Assembly: GCA_002373815.1 (NCBI GenBank)
Contig: DFKH01000030.1
Span: forward strand, 1-14,667
Direction of reading: 5' to 3'
Length of the DNA: 14,667 bases
Source of the DNA: Alphaproteobacteria bacterium UBA3650
Lineage (GTDB): Bacteria > Pseudomonadota > Alphaproteobacteria > CAAHEQ01 > UBA3637
Both the position numbers and the translations under genes were made by a program. The stretch's first letter is position 1, and every line of letters starts with the position of its first letter. Positions 7,606-13,893 of the stretch are shown here, piece after piece. The notes beneath the pieces were generated by a model that worked only from the letters and a program-made list of their open reading frames with translations, was not told the DNA's origin and searched no databases.

Positions 7606-8376
7606 ATGAATAATAAAAATGAAAAATTTTGTTCAGTTAGTTGCCCGTTTTTAGCAAGCCGCTCATTTTTGCCGAAAACGATGCCTTTTTATTGCGAAAA
7701 ATATGCGACCTTCTTGGGAATGGATGCTGCAAAAAAGGTGTTGCGATGCAGTGCATGTGAAGGCAAAAAACAAGACTTGGTTCAAACCGGTCTGTCTCTA
7801 TTAGAAGCTCAAATGTTGCCACAAGGTTTAATTAATCAAATGAAACAAAGTTTTTTGATGATGCCACTTGCAACTCAAAGTGTATTTGTATCTATCTTGG
7901 AACAAACAGGGGCGCAACTGTATATGGAAACAAAAGAAAAAATGACGCCATTTTTGTTGATGCGCATGGCTCAACGGGCAAGATTGAACGCGCGTCGGAG
8001 AGAGGAAGATCCAGAAGTCCAAGAGTTTATCAAACTGTTGGATGTTGTGGGTACAGATGGAACGCCTTTGGATGGGATGACAAAGACATTGTTGTCTAAT
8101 TTGTTCCAAGTTATAGATGGTTCTGAGCGGAGTATGTTATTGACTATTATGGAAAATCCCAAAAATTTGGAAAGTTTTCTGAAATCTTTTGGTAAGACAC
8201 CACACGATAAAGATTTACTAAGAAACTTCCGTGCATTGTTATATGAAACGCATCGTAATTTAGTGCAACACAATATTGGTGGTCGGATGTTTCAACAGCA
8301 AATGCAACACGAACAAATGGCTCGTACAATACAACAAATGACACGTGCTCGTGCCGCAAAGACAAAAACAAGATAA
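7606..8376 (+). CDS. Hypothetical protein with N-terminal cysteine cluster (256 aa)
   Basis: I do not recognise this family. The N-terminal 55 residues contain five cysteines spaced C9-x3-C13-P, C30, C48-x2-C51, with PFYCEKY and LRCSACEG around them; this looks like a zinc ribbon or other metal site but is not proof of one. The remaining 200 residues are mostly helical and soluble, with many methionines and glutamines, and the end (MFQQQMQHEQMARTIQQMTRARAAKTKTR) is strongly basic, so nucleic-acid or membrane-surface contact is conceivable. No signal peptide or membrane helix. It follows radC by 41 bp but has its own candidate promoter, and no ribosome site precedes the ATG. The next in-frame Met is residue 26, past two cysteines, so I keep the first ATG. 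It ends 1 bp from the convergent CMP-kinase gene. Confidence 0.8.
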   Translation: MNNKNEKFCSVSCPFLASRSFLPKTMPFYCEKYATFLGMDAAKKVLRCSACEGKKQDLVQTGLSLLEAQMLPQGLINQMKQSFLMMPLATQSVFVSILEQTGAQLYMETKEKMTPFLLMRMAQRARLNARRREEDPEVQEFIKLLDVVGTDGTPLDGMTKTLLSNLFQVIDGSERSMLLTIMENPKNLESFLKSFGKTPHDKDLLRNFRALLYETHRNLVQHNIGGRMFQQQMQHEQMARTIQQMTRARAAKTKTR

Positions 8377-8377
8377 T

Positions 8378-8923
8378 CTAATCACGCTTTATGGTGGCTA
8401 AAATGGCTTGACAAACTTGCTCAGGTGTCAAGTGTGTTGTGTCAATGACTAAATCAAAGTTGTCTTTGTTATCAATATCTAATTGATAATTCTTCATAAA
8501 ATGCTCTAACTCTAATTGATGGCGTTCGATGGCGGCAGCGGTGGATTGTTGGACAGTTTCATATTTGCGTTCGCCCGAACGCGTTGTATCATTAAAAATA
8601 CGCTGACCAGCCACATCATCACGCACAGTTAGACAGACCTTAAAAGACTTTGGTACAAAATGAAAGGCCAAACGAGAGTCGACAACACAATTATCATTTC
8701 CCCATGGAGGATTTTTAAAGACGGCATCAATACGTTCGTCAATAGATTTATCTTTTATGGTTAACGCATTTAATTCAATGGTCGTTAGCCCCATTTCTTC
8801 AGCAATCTTGCGTTGTGCCATACCTGTGGAGTAATATTTCCACCCCAATTTTTGAGCCAACATTCTGGCAACTGTGGACTTTCCACTTCCAATAACACCA
8901 GAAATTGTAATCGTTTGTCCCAT
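8378..8923 (-). CDS. Short (d)CMP kinase-like P-loop kinase, archaeal-type cytidylate kinase family
   Basis: P-loop nucleoside monophosphate kinase, most similar in layout to archaeal-type cytidylate kinases, which phosphorylate CMP or dCMP with ATP. The 181-residue protein has Walker A GVIGSGKS (9-16), YYSTGMAQRKIAEEMGL (30-46) in the NMP-binding region, the D-x-x-ID-x-x-ID helix (58-66), VVDSRLA (80-86), an arginine-rich lid (VRDDVAGQRIFNDTTRSGER, 100-119) and the closing NYQLDI-DNFDLVIDTT block (145-163). Classical bacterial Cmk is ~220-230 aa with a longer insert. The open frame could begin one codon earlier at TTG, but the ATG at 8923 has GAGGG 5 nt upstream. It is last in an operon, 10 bp after parE. 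Substrate specificity is not proven; it may be the cell's only CMP kinase or a second one. Confidence 0.8.
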   Translation of the reverse strand: MGQTITISGVIGSGKSTVARMLAQKLGWKYYSTGMAQRKIAEEMGLTTIELNALTIKDKSIDERIDAVFKNPPWGNDNCVVDSRLAFHFVPKSFKVCLTVRDDVAGQRIFNDTTRSGERKYETVQQSTAAAIERHQLELEHFMKNYQLDIDNKDNFDLVIDTTHLTPEQVCQAILATIKRD

Positions 8924-8933
8924 CAAAGCCCTC

Positions 8934-10922
8934 TTAAATATCTAAATTCTCAACAAACTTGGCATGTTCTTGAATAAATTGGAAACGGTATTCGGGCTTA
9001 TTGCCCATCAATTTATTCACAATATCTTTGGTATAAGCGGATTCTTCCTGCTCTTCCTCTGTTGTTGCTGATTTGCTTGGAATTAAAACCTTTAATAAGG
9101 TTCTTTTCTCAGGATCCATAGTTGTTTCTTTTAATTGATAAGGTGGCATTTCGCCCAAACCTTTGAATCGAGAAACTTCTACATTTTTGCCTTTAAATAT
9201 GGTTGCTAAGAGTCTATCTTTTTCAGCATCATCTTGGGCATAAACCGATTTGCCACCCTGCGTGATACGATAAAGCGGGGGCAAAGCTAAATATAAATGA
9301 CCATTTTCAATCAGTTTTGGCATTTCTTGATAAAAGAAACTCATCAGCAAACTAGCAATATGAGCGCCATCTACATCGGCATCTGTCATCACAATAATCT
9401 TGTCATAACGCAATTTGCTTTCATCATATTTATCACGATGACCACACCCCAAAGCTTCAATCATATCGTTGATTTCTTCGTTGGCATGAATTTTATCTTG
9501 ACTGGCAGAAATAACATTTAAAATCTTACCACGTAAAGGCAAAATGGCTTGATGGGTACGATTTCTAGCCTGTTTCGCAGAACCACCAGCAGAATCACCC
9601 TCAACCAAGAACAATTCTGTGCCTTCCACCGACTTATGTGAACAATCGGCCAATTTACCTGGCAGACGTAACTTTTTAGTCGCACTGGCACGCTGTGTTT
9701 CAATGGCTTTTTTGTGACGCTTGCGTTCTTCAGAACGCTCAATAATCCATTCTAAGAGGGCAGTTGCAGATTTTGTATCTCGGCTGAGCCAATGGTCAAA
9801 CGGATCTTTCATTGCGTTTTCAACCAATTTGGTAGCACTTGTTGTGACTAAACGTTCTTTTGTTTGCCCTTGAAATTGAGGATCACGAATAAACACAGAA
9901 ATCATCACAGCTGCTGTATTTAAAATATCGTCACTGGTGACATCGCTTGCTCGTTTATTGCCAATCATATCGGCAAAAGCTTTAATTCCTTTGGTTAAAC
10001 AGGTCTTCATACCTGTTGTATGTGTGCCACCCAATGGCGTCGGAACCGTATTACAATAAGATTGTTCAAAGGCATCTCCAAAATCATTTGGCCAACAAAT
10101 AGCCCATTCTACTGCCCCTTGATTATCTGGAAAATCTACACGCCCTGTGAAAGGTTTTGTAACCTGAGAGCGATCTTTCATCAAAAAATCTAAATAATCG
10201 GCAATACCATTCGGAAACTTTAAGATTTGCTCAGTAGGTGTTTTATCTTCTCCTTGAATCAAAGAAGGATCACAATTCCAACGAACTTCAACCCCTCGGA
10301 ATAAAAAAGCCTTTTGGCGTGCCATGCGGAAGAGGGTGGATGGTTTGAATTTAATGCTTTCACCAAAGATTTCTGTATCAGGTAAAAAGCGTACACTTGT
10401 GCCACGACGATTGGAAACAGAACCTAAACATTGAACAGGGGTCAAAGGCTTACCTTTGGCATATTCTTGCCTGTACAGTTGTTTATCTTTGGCAACCTCG
10501 ATAATCATATGGCTGGACAAAGCATTCACAGCGGATAAACCCACCCCATGTAAGCCACCCGACACATTGTAGGCTCCACCACCAAACTTACCACCAGAGT
10601 GCAGAGTTGTCGTAATGACTTCCAGTGCAGATTTGTCTGGAAATTTAGGGTGGGGATCGACGGGAATACCACGACCATTATCACGAACGGTTACATAATT
10701 TTCGGCATCCAAAGTTACCTCAATATTGGTGGCATAACCAGCCACAGCTTCATCCATAGCGTTATCAATGATTTCGGCAACTAAGTGATGATAAGCACGT
10801 TCATCAATGCCCCCAATATACATACCAGGACGTTTGCGGACGGGTTCTAACCCCTCTAAAACCTCAATATCTTTTGCGGAATAACTATTTTTTGTCTCAG
10901 TTGCCTCAAATAAGTCACTCAT
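8934..10922 (-). CDS. parE: DNA topoisomerase IV subunit B
   Basis: ATPase subunit of topoisomerase IV, which with ParC decatenates daughter chromosomes and relaxes supercoils. 662 residues, matching ParE (~630-690) and not the longer GyrB (~800). GHKL ATPase: LEPVRKRPGMYIGG (25-38), EIIDNAMDEA (50-59, E50/N54), DNGRGIPVD (81-89) and a glycine-rich lid with GGLHGVGLSAVNALS. The transducer carries GGTHTTGMK, a ParE-like form. TOPRIM: LVEGDSAGGS (~435-445) and DADVDGAH (~513), then RFKGLGEM near the C-terminus. The start is set at ATG 10922 by a perfect GGAGG four bases upstream that overlaps the end of bamE; a longer frame to 10970 has no ribosome site. It is the middle gene of bamE-parE-CMP kinase, with a 1-bp gap before it. 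Confidence 0.95.
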   Translation of the reverse strand: MSDLFEATETKNSYSAKDIEVLEGLEPVRKRPGMYIGGIDERAYHHLVAEIIDNAMDEAVAGYATNIEVTLDAENYVTVRDNGRGIPVDPHPKFPDKSALEVITTTLHSGGKFGGGAYNVSGGLHGVGLSAVNALSSHMIIEVAKDKQLYRQEYAKGKPLTPVQCLGSVSNRRGTSVRFLPDTEIFGESIKFKPSTLFRMARQKAFLFRGVEVRWNCDPSLIQGEDKTPTEQILKFPNGIADYLDFLMKDRSQVTKPFTGRVDFPDNQGAVEWAICWPNDFGDAFEQSYCNTVPTPLGGTHTTGMKTCLTKGIKAFADMIGNKRASDVTSDDILNTAAVMISVFIRDPQFQGQTKERLVTTSATKLVENAMKDPFDHWLSRDTKSATALLEWIIERSEERKRHKKAIETQRASATKKLRLPGKLADCSHKSVEGTELFLVEGDSAGGSAKQARNRTHQAILPLRGKILNVISASQDKIHANEEINDMIEALGCGHRDKYDESKLRYDKIIVMTDADVDGAHIASLLMSFFYQEMPKLIENGHLYLALPPLYRITQGGKSVYAQDDAEKDRLLATIFKGKNVEVSRFKGLGEMPPYQLKETTMDPEKRTLLKVLIPSKSATTEEEQEESAYTKDIVNKLMGNKPEYRFQFIQEHAKFVENLDI

Positions 10923-10923
10923 G

Positions 10924-11376
10924 TTACCTCCGCTGTGCGCTATCCTGTCCACCAGCATTATAACGACCAAAGTTGTCAGCCAACTGTTTCAATACAGATA
11001 ATTCTTTGCCACCTACCTTTGTTGTGTCTGATTCATAGGATACTTTTTGAGCGTCATCTAATGTTAAATGTTGAATCTCAGACACTTTATTATTTTTAAA
11101 AGTATAGACATAGACATCACGTTGTACGACCTGAGGATCAAAGAAAATACGACTTTCCTTTTTTGCTTCAGCATAGAAAATCATGTCGCCAACACCCTCA
11201 GATCCGTTGCTTTCATAATTCGGCGTACCTAAAACACGCAAGACCTTTTCTTTGGAATCACCCACTTTTACAGATTCTAAGCGAGCAGAGGCTGGCAAGT
11301 CGCTAGACTTATATTTTTCCAAACCACAAGCCGATAAACACAAAATACTAATCGCACAAAATACAATCTTGAACAT
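10924..11376 (-). CDS. bamE: Outer membrane assembly lipoprotein BamE (SmpA/OmlA domain)
   Basis: Lipoprotein of the BAM complex, which folds beta-barrel proteins into the outer membrane. The 150-residue form begins MFKIVFCAISIL and has a lipobox L-S-A-C with the lipidated cysteine at 17; Gly at +2 predicts outer-membrane sorting. The SmpA/OmlA fold is seen in SVKVGDSKEKVLRVLGTPNY (~36-55), with the K-G-x-S-x-x-x-V-x-x-x-L-G-x-P pattern, followed by the strands VYVYTFKNNKVSEIQH. Two ATGs are six bases apart; I use the second (11376) because AGGA is five bases ahead of it, whereas it abuts the first. Divergent from the DUF177 gene, an arrangement common in alphaproteobacteria. The transcript continues into parE, whose ribosome site lies within the end of this gene. 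Confidence 0.88.
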   Translation of the reverse strand: MFKIVFCAISILCLSACGLEKYKSSDLPASARLESVKVGDSKEKVLRVLGTPNYESNGSEGVGDMIFYAEAKKESRIFFDPQVVQRDVYVYTFKNNKVSEIQHLTLDDAQKVSYESDTTKVGGKELSVLKQLADNFGRYNAGGQDSAQRR

Positions 11377-11402
11377 TTTCATCCTTTTTGTTATAATAAA
11401 TT

Positions 11403-11431
11403 ATAATATAGAAAAGAAAGGCGTTCGTCAA
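11403..11431 (-). promoter_or_regulatory. Possible promoter of the bamE-parE operon
   Basis: Minus-strand TTGACG (11431-11426), 17-bp spacer, TATTAT (11408-11403). The -35 box overlaps the ATG of the divergent DUF177 gene. The 54-bp gap is almost pure A/T with several TATAAT-like words on both strands, so the exact -10 is uncertain; a plus-strand TATAAT at 11402-11407 could serve the DUF177 gene but lacks a good -35. Confidence 0.5.
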
Positions 11432-11940
11432 TGGAAAAAAATAAAAAAGAAGAAAAAGGGTTGAATAAAATTTTATTTTTGGGTGAAATTGGACCAAATG
11501 GTTGGCAAGGTCATTTCAAGGCAACTTCGGAACAATGCGCTAAAATTGCCAATCGTTTTGATATCCCAGCAGTAAACAGTTTGGAAGCTGAAGTGAATGC
11601 GGTCATTGATGGTGATTTAATTCGTGTATATGGACATATAAAAGCGAATTTAGAACGTATTTGCGTCGTCTCATTGGATCATTTTGAGGAAGTATTAGAT
11701 ACGGATTTCGAGGCGCTATTTGCTGAGGATGTACCTCTTTTGAAAGAGGGTGAAATGGAAGATGACATAGAACCAATTGATCGTGGGCGTTTGGATATTT
11801 TTGACATCGTGTCTGAACAGGTGGGATTGAATATGAATCCTTTTCCACGTAAAGATGGTGTTTCAGGAGACTATACGGAAAACACAGAAACAGGTAACCA
11901 TCCCTTTGCAAATTTAAAAAATCTGATAAAAAAAGATTGA
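11431..11940 (+). CDS. DUF177 (YceD-like) protein
   Basis: DUF177/YceD proteins are conserved small acidic proteins usually encoded beside rpmF (L32) and linked to rRNA or ribosome maturation; the exact role is not settled. The 169-residue product shows the family's late part: a strand region with VYGHIKANLERICVVSLDHF (~68-87), an acidic stretch (EGEMEDDIEPIDRG), a DIFDIVSEQVGLNMNPFPRK block (~126-145) and the C-terminal HPFANLKNLIKKD, matching the usual NPFAxLKxL ending. The N-terminus is lysine/glutamate rich and variable. AAAGG lies about 9 nt before the ATG. Divergent from bamE; the next gene is rpmH (L34), not rpmF, and its promoter begins over this gene's stop codon. Confidence 0.85.
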   Translation: MEKNKKEEKGLNKILFLGEIGPNGWQGHFKATSEQCAKIANRFDIPAVNSLEAEVNAVIDGDLIRVYGHIKANLERICVVSLDHFEEVLDTDFEALFAEDVPLLKEGEMEDDIEPIDRGRLDIFDIVSEQVGLNMNPFPRKDGVSGDYTENTETGNHPFANLKNLIKKD

Positions 11941-11965
11941 CAAGTTATTTCTATTTTGCTATAAT
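11937..11965 (+). promoter_or_regulatory. Perfect-consensus sigma70 promoter of rpmH
   Basis: TTGACA (11937-11942), 17-bp spacer, TATAAT (11960-11965): both hexamers match consensus exactly with ideal spacing. The -35 box overlaps the TGA of the DUF177 gene (11938-11940). The leader of about 26 nt contains AAAGGAG (11986-11992), five bases before the rpmH ATG. Confidence 0.92.
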
Positions 11966-11997
11966 GCGCTTACTATTTTTTAAATAAAGGAGTTCAC

Positions 11998-12138
11998 ATG
12001 TCAACAAAACAAACATATCAACCCAGTAAATTGGTGCGTACACGTCGTCATGGTTTCCGTGCTCGTATGGAAACAAAGGGCGGACAGAAGGTTTTGAATG
12101 CTCGTCGTGCCAAGGGTCGTAAGAAGATTGCTATCTAA
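11998..12138 (+). CDS. rpmH: 50S ribosomal protein L34
   Basis: Small, highly basic protein of the large ribosomal subunit. The 46-residue product MSTKQTYQPSKLVRTRRHGF followed by RARMETKGG, VLNARRAKGRK and KIAI carries the near-invariant TYQPS, RTRRHGFRARM and LNARRAKGRKK blocks. The N-terminus has three more residues than the common MKRTYQPS form. AAAGGAG five bases upstream and an ideal promoter fit high expression. Followed by a hairpin terminator and then rnpA, the classic rpmH-rnpA order. Confidence 0.98.
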   Translation: MSTKQTYQPSKLVRTRRHGFRARMETKGGQKVLNARRAKGRKKIAI

Positions 12139-12158
12139 GGGTAGGGAAATCAAAATTG

Positions 12159-12193
12159 AAAGCACCCACAAATGATGATTGGGTGCTTTTTTT
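12159..12193 (+). terminator. Intrinsic terminator/attenuator between rpmH and rnpA
   Basis: Ten-bp perfect stem AAAGCACCCA (12159-12168) with TGGGTGCTTT (12180-12189), 11-nt loop, T tract 12187-12193. No separate promoter is evident before rnpA, so partial read-through would supply rnpA at a far lower level than L34, as is known for this operon in other bacteria. Confidence 0.88.
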
Positions 12194-12208
12194 ATAGGAA
12201 ATGGATAT

Positions 12209-12571
12209 ATGTCATTGGCGCGTATAAAAAGACACTTTGATTTTGTTGAGCTACGTGAAACACCTACTAAGGCCTTCACGAAGTCTTTTGTGTTACAGGT
12301 GCGTCCTAATGATAAAGGAATCACGCGCACTGGTTTTACTGTTTCCAAAAAGATCTCTAAGTTGGCAGTTGTGCGTAATCATTTGCGCCGTCAAATGCGT
12401 GAAATTGTGCGTTTATCACCAGACTTGCAAACAAAATATCCCTCACATGATGTGGTCTTAATTGCCAGAAGTGAAGCCTTAAATCGTGACTATGCGCAAT
12501 TGACAAAAGATTTTGCCTATTTGCTAGATCACGTGCATGAGGAAGCCAATGATAAACAAGATAATGACTAA
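12209..12571 (+). CDS. rnpA: Ribonuclease P protein component
   Basis: Protein subunit of RNase P, which helps the catalytic RNA cut 5' leaders from pre-tRNAs. 120 residues, close to E. coli (119). The start of the fold is RIKRHFDFVELRE (5-17), then TGFTVSKKISKLAVVRNHLRRQMREI (41-66) with the RNR signature (R56, N57, R60, R61, R64) and DVVLIARSEA (81-90). I choose ATG 12209, preceded by AGGAA about 8 nt upstream; the longer frame begins at 12179 inside the terminator loop and is unlikely. The last 23 bases overlap yidD. The acidic tail (HEEANDKQDND) exists largely because that DNA also carries the yidD ribosome site and start. Confidence 0.95.
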   Translation: MSLARIKRHFDFVELRETPTKAFTKSFVLQVRPNDKGITRTGFTVSKKISKLAVVRNHLRRQMREIVRLSPDLQTKYPSHDVVLIARSEALNRDYAQLTKDFAYLLDHVHEEANDKQDND

Positions 12572-12761
12572 CTTCATTCGTTTTTATCAATTAACTTTTT
12601 CCTCTCTCGTTGGAAATTGTTGTCGCTTTCAACCGACTTGTTCTGAATACGCCAAAGAAGCCTATCAAAAATATGGCATTATAAAGGGAACATACTTGAC
12701 AATTAAACGATTGCTTCGTTGCCATCCATGGGCTAAAGGTGGGTACGACCCAGTCCCATAA
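12549..12761 (+). CDS. yidD: Membrane protein insertion efficiency factor YidD
   Basis: Small inner-membrane-associated protein that assists YidC-dependent insertion. 70 residues with the full family signature: FIRFYQLTFSSLVGNCCRF (9-27), QPTCSEYAKEA, then RLLRCHPWAKGGYDPVP at the C-terminus with conserved cysteines. An amphipathic N-terminal helix is expected. Several ATGs are in frame; 12549 is chosen because AGGA is five bases upstream, whereas 12537 and 12564 lack a good site. It overlaps the end of rnpA by 23 bases, so translation is probably coupled. yidC, the usual next gene, is absent: obg lies convergently 11 bp further on. No terminator is visible in that gap. Confidence 0.95.
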   Translation: MINKIMTNFIRFYQLTFSSLVGNCCRFQPTCSEYAKEAYQKYGIIKGTYLTIKRLLRCHPWAKGGYDPVP

Positions 12762-12772
12762 AAACAGGCAGA

Positions 12773-13759
12773 CTATTTACTTGTAAATGGGACTAAAGCA
12801 CGCAGTAATTCCGTTAGTCCCTGATGAGCAACACCAGAAATGACATAAATGTCCTTTTTTGTGGCTTTTTTGAGGGCTTTTACTTTATCGGCCATTTCTT
12901 CTGGTAAAAGGGCGTCAGCTTTGTTTAAAACAACCAGTTCTGGCTTTTGCGCTAACTTATCGCTATAATTTTCTAATTCATGCCGAATGGTTTTATAAGG
13001 CGTGACAACATCTTCTGCAGTTGCGTCAATCAAATGAATCAGAGCGCCACAACGTTCTACGTGTTTCAAGAATTTATCACCTAAACCAGCGCCCTCACTA
13101 GCGCCTTCAATAAGACCAGGAATATCAGCAATCAAAATTTCTTTGCCATCAATACTGGCGACACCAAGGTTAGGGTGTAACGTTGTGAAAGGATAATCAG
13201 CAATTTTAGGACGAGCGCGTGTGACTGCGGTTAAAAAGGTTGATTTCCCTGCATTAGGAAGCCCTACCAAACCAATATCAGCAATCAGTTTTAATCTCAG
13301 CCAAACCCATAATTCTTCACCTGGTTGGCCTTCTTCAGCAAACTCTGGCGCTTGATTTGTGGAAGTTTTAAAAAACTCGTTACCACGACCACCCATACCC
13401 CCTTTAGCGGCAATAAAGCGTTGGCCTTCTTCAGTCATGTCGCACAACACAGTTTTACCATCATCCATAACGATTTCAGTACCTACTGGCACATAGATAA
13501 TCATATCTTTGCCACCAGCCCCTGTGCAATTGCGCCCAGCCCCGTTTTTGCCTCGTTCAGCACGGAAATGTTGTTGATAACGAAAGTCAATCAGGGTGTT
13601 GAGGTTGTTTTGCGCCACAAAGACAATATCAGCCCCTTTGCCACCGCAACCACCATCTGGACCACCAAATTCAATAAACTTTTCATGACGGAAAGAACAT
13701 GCCCCGTTTCCACCATCTCCAGCTTTCAAATAAATCTTTGCTTCATCTAAAAATTTCAT
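12773..13759 (-). CDS. obg: GTPase Obg/CgtA
   Basis: Essential ribosome-associated GTPase acting in 50S assembly and stress responses. 328 residues: glycine-rich Obg fold (MKFLDEAKIYLKAGDGGNGA to ~158, with GGPDGGCGGKGADI and GGMGGRGN), then the G domain with G1 GLPNAGKS (166-173), switch DYPFTTLHPNLG (188-199), G3 DIPGLIEGA (212-220), G4 NKAD (279-282) and G5 SGVAHQG (308-314). It stops soon after the G domain, lacking the OCT domain of Gram-positive forms and the acidic tail of E. coli ObgE. The frame extends 18 codons upstream, but the family start MKFLDEA and the promoter over the extension favour 13759. The ribosome site is weak (AAGG). Usual neighbours rplU-rpmA are not present here. 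Confidence 0.96.
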   Translation of the reverse strand: MKFLDEAKIYLKAGDGGNGACSFRHEKFIEFGGPDGGCGGKGADIVFVAQNNLNTLIDFRYQQHFRAERGKNGAGRNCTGAGGKDMIIYVPVGTEIVMDDGKTVLCDMTEEGQRFIAAKGGMGGRGNEFFKTSTNQAPEFAEEGQPGEELWVWLRLKLIADIGLVGLPNAGKSTFLTAVTRARPKIADYPFTTLHPNLGVASIDGKEILIADIPGLIEGASEGAGLGDKFLKHVERCGALIHLIDATAEDVVTPYKTIRHELENYSDKLAQKPELVVLNKADALLPEEMADKVKALKKATKKDIYVISGVAHQGLTELLRALVPFTSK

Positions 13760-13766
13760 GTGCCTT

Positions 13767-13795
13767 ATTTTACAGTAAATTCCCCCAAAAGTCAA
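13767..13795 (-). promoter_or_regulatory. Predicted promoter of obg
   Basis: Minus-strand TTGACT (13795-13790), 17-bp spacer, TAAAAT (13772-13767). The predicted start near 13760 is next to the obg ATG at 13759, so the leader would be very short and the AAGG before the ATG might not be fully transcribed. Confidence 0.6.
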
Positions 13796-13842
13796 ATGAA
13801 ATAAAAAGGACAAAGCATTTTAGCCAGTAAGTAAAATTCAAA

Positions 13843-13868
13843 GGAACAACCCAACAAATGATTGTTCC
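13843..13868 (-). terminator. Weak hairpin downstream of the prepilin gene
   Basis: Seven-bp stem GGAACAA/TTGTTCC with a 12-nt loop; on the minus strand it is followed by TTTGAATTTTAC, a broken T tract. It may terminate the prepilin transcript or only stabilise its 3' end. Position 26 bp after the stop codon is right for a terminator. Confidence 0.4.
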
Positions 13869-13893
13869 CTTGTTATTTGTCAGCAATGATTTA

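Noticed and set aside
10922..10970. Sixteen extra N-terminal codons for ParE.
   Set aside because: They lie within bamE, lack a ribosome site and precede a perfect GGAGG-spaced ATG.
11603..11911. 102-codon minus-strand ORF.
   Set aside because: It is antisense to the DUF177 gene, has no ribosome site and a His/Pro-rich shadow composition.
12179..12208. Longer RnpA N-terminus starting at 12179.
   Set aside because: The start codon is in the loop/stem of the rpmH terminator and the residues do not belong to the RnpA family.
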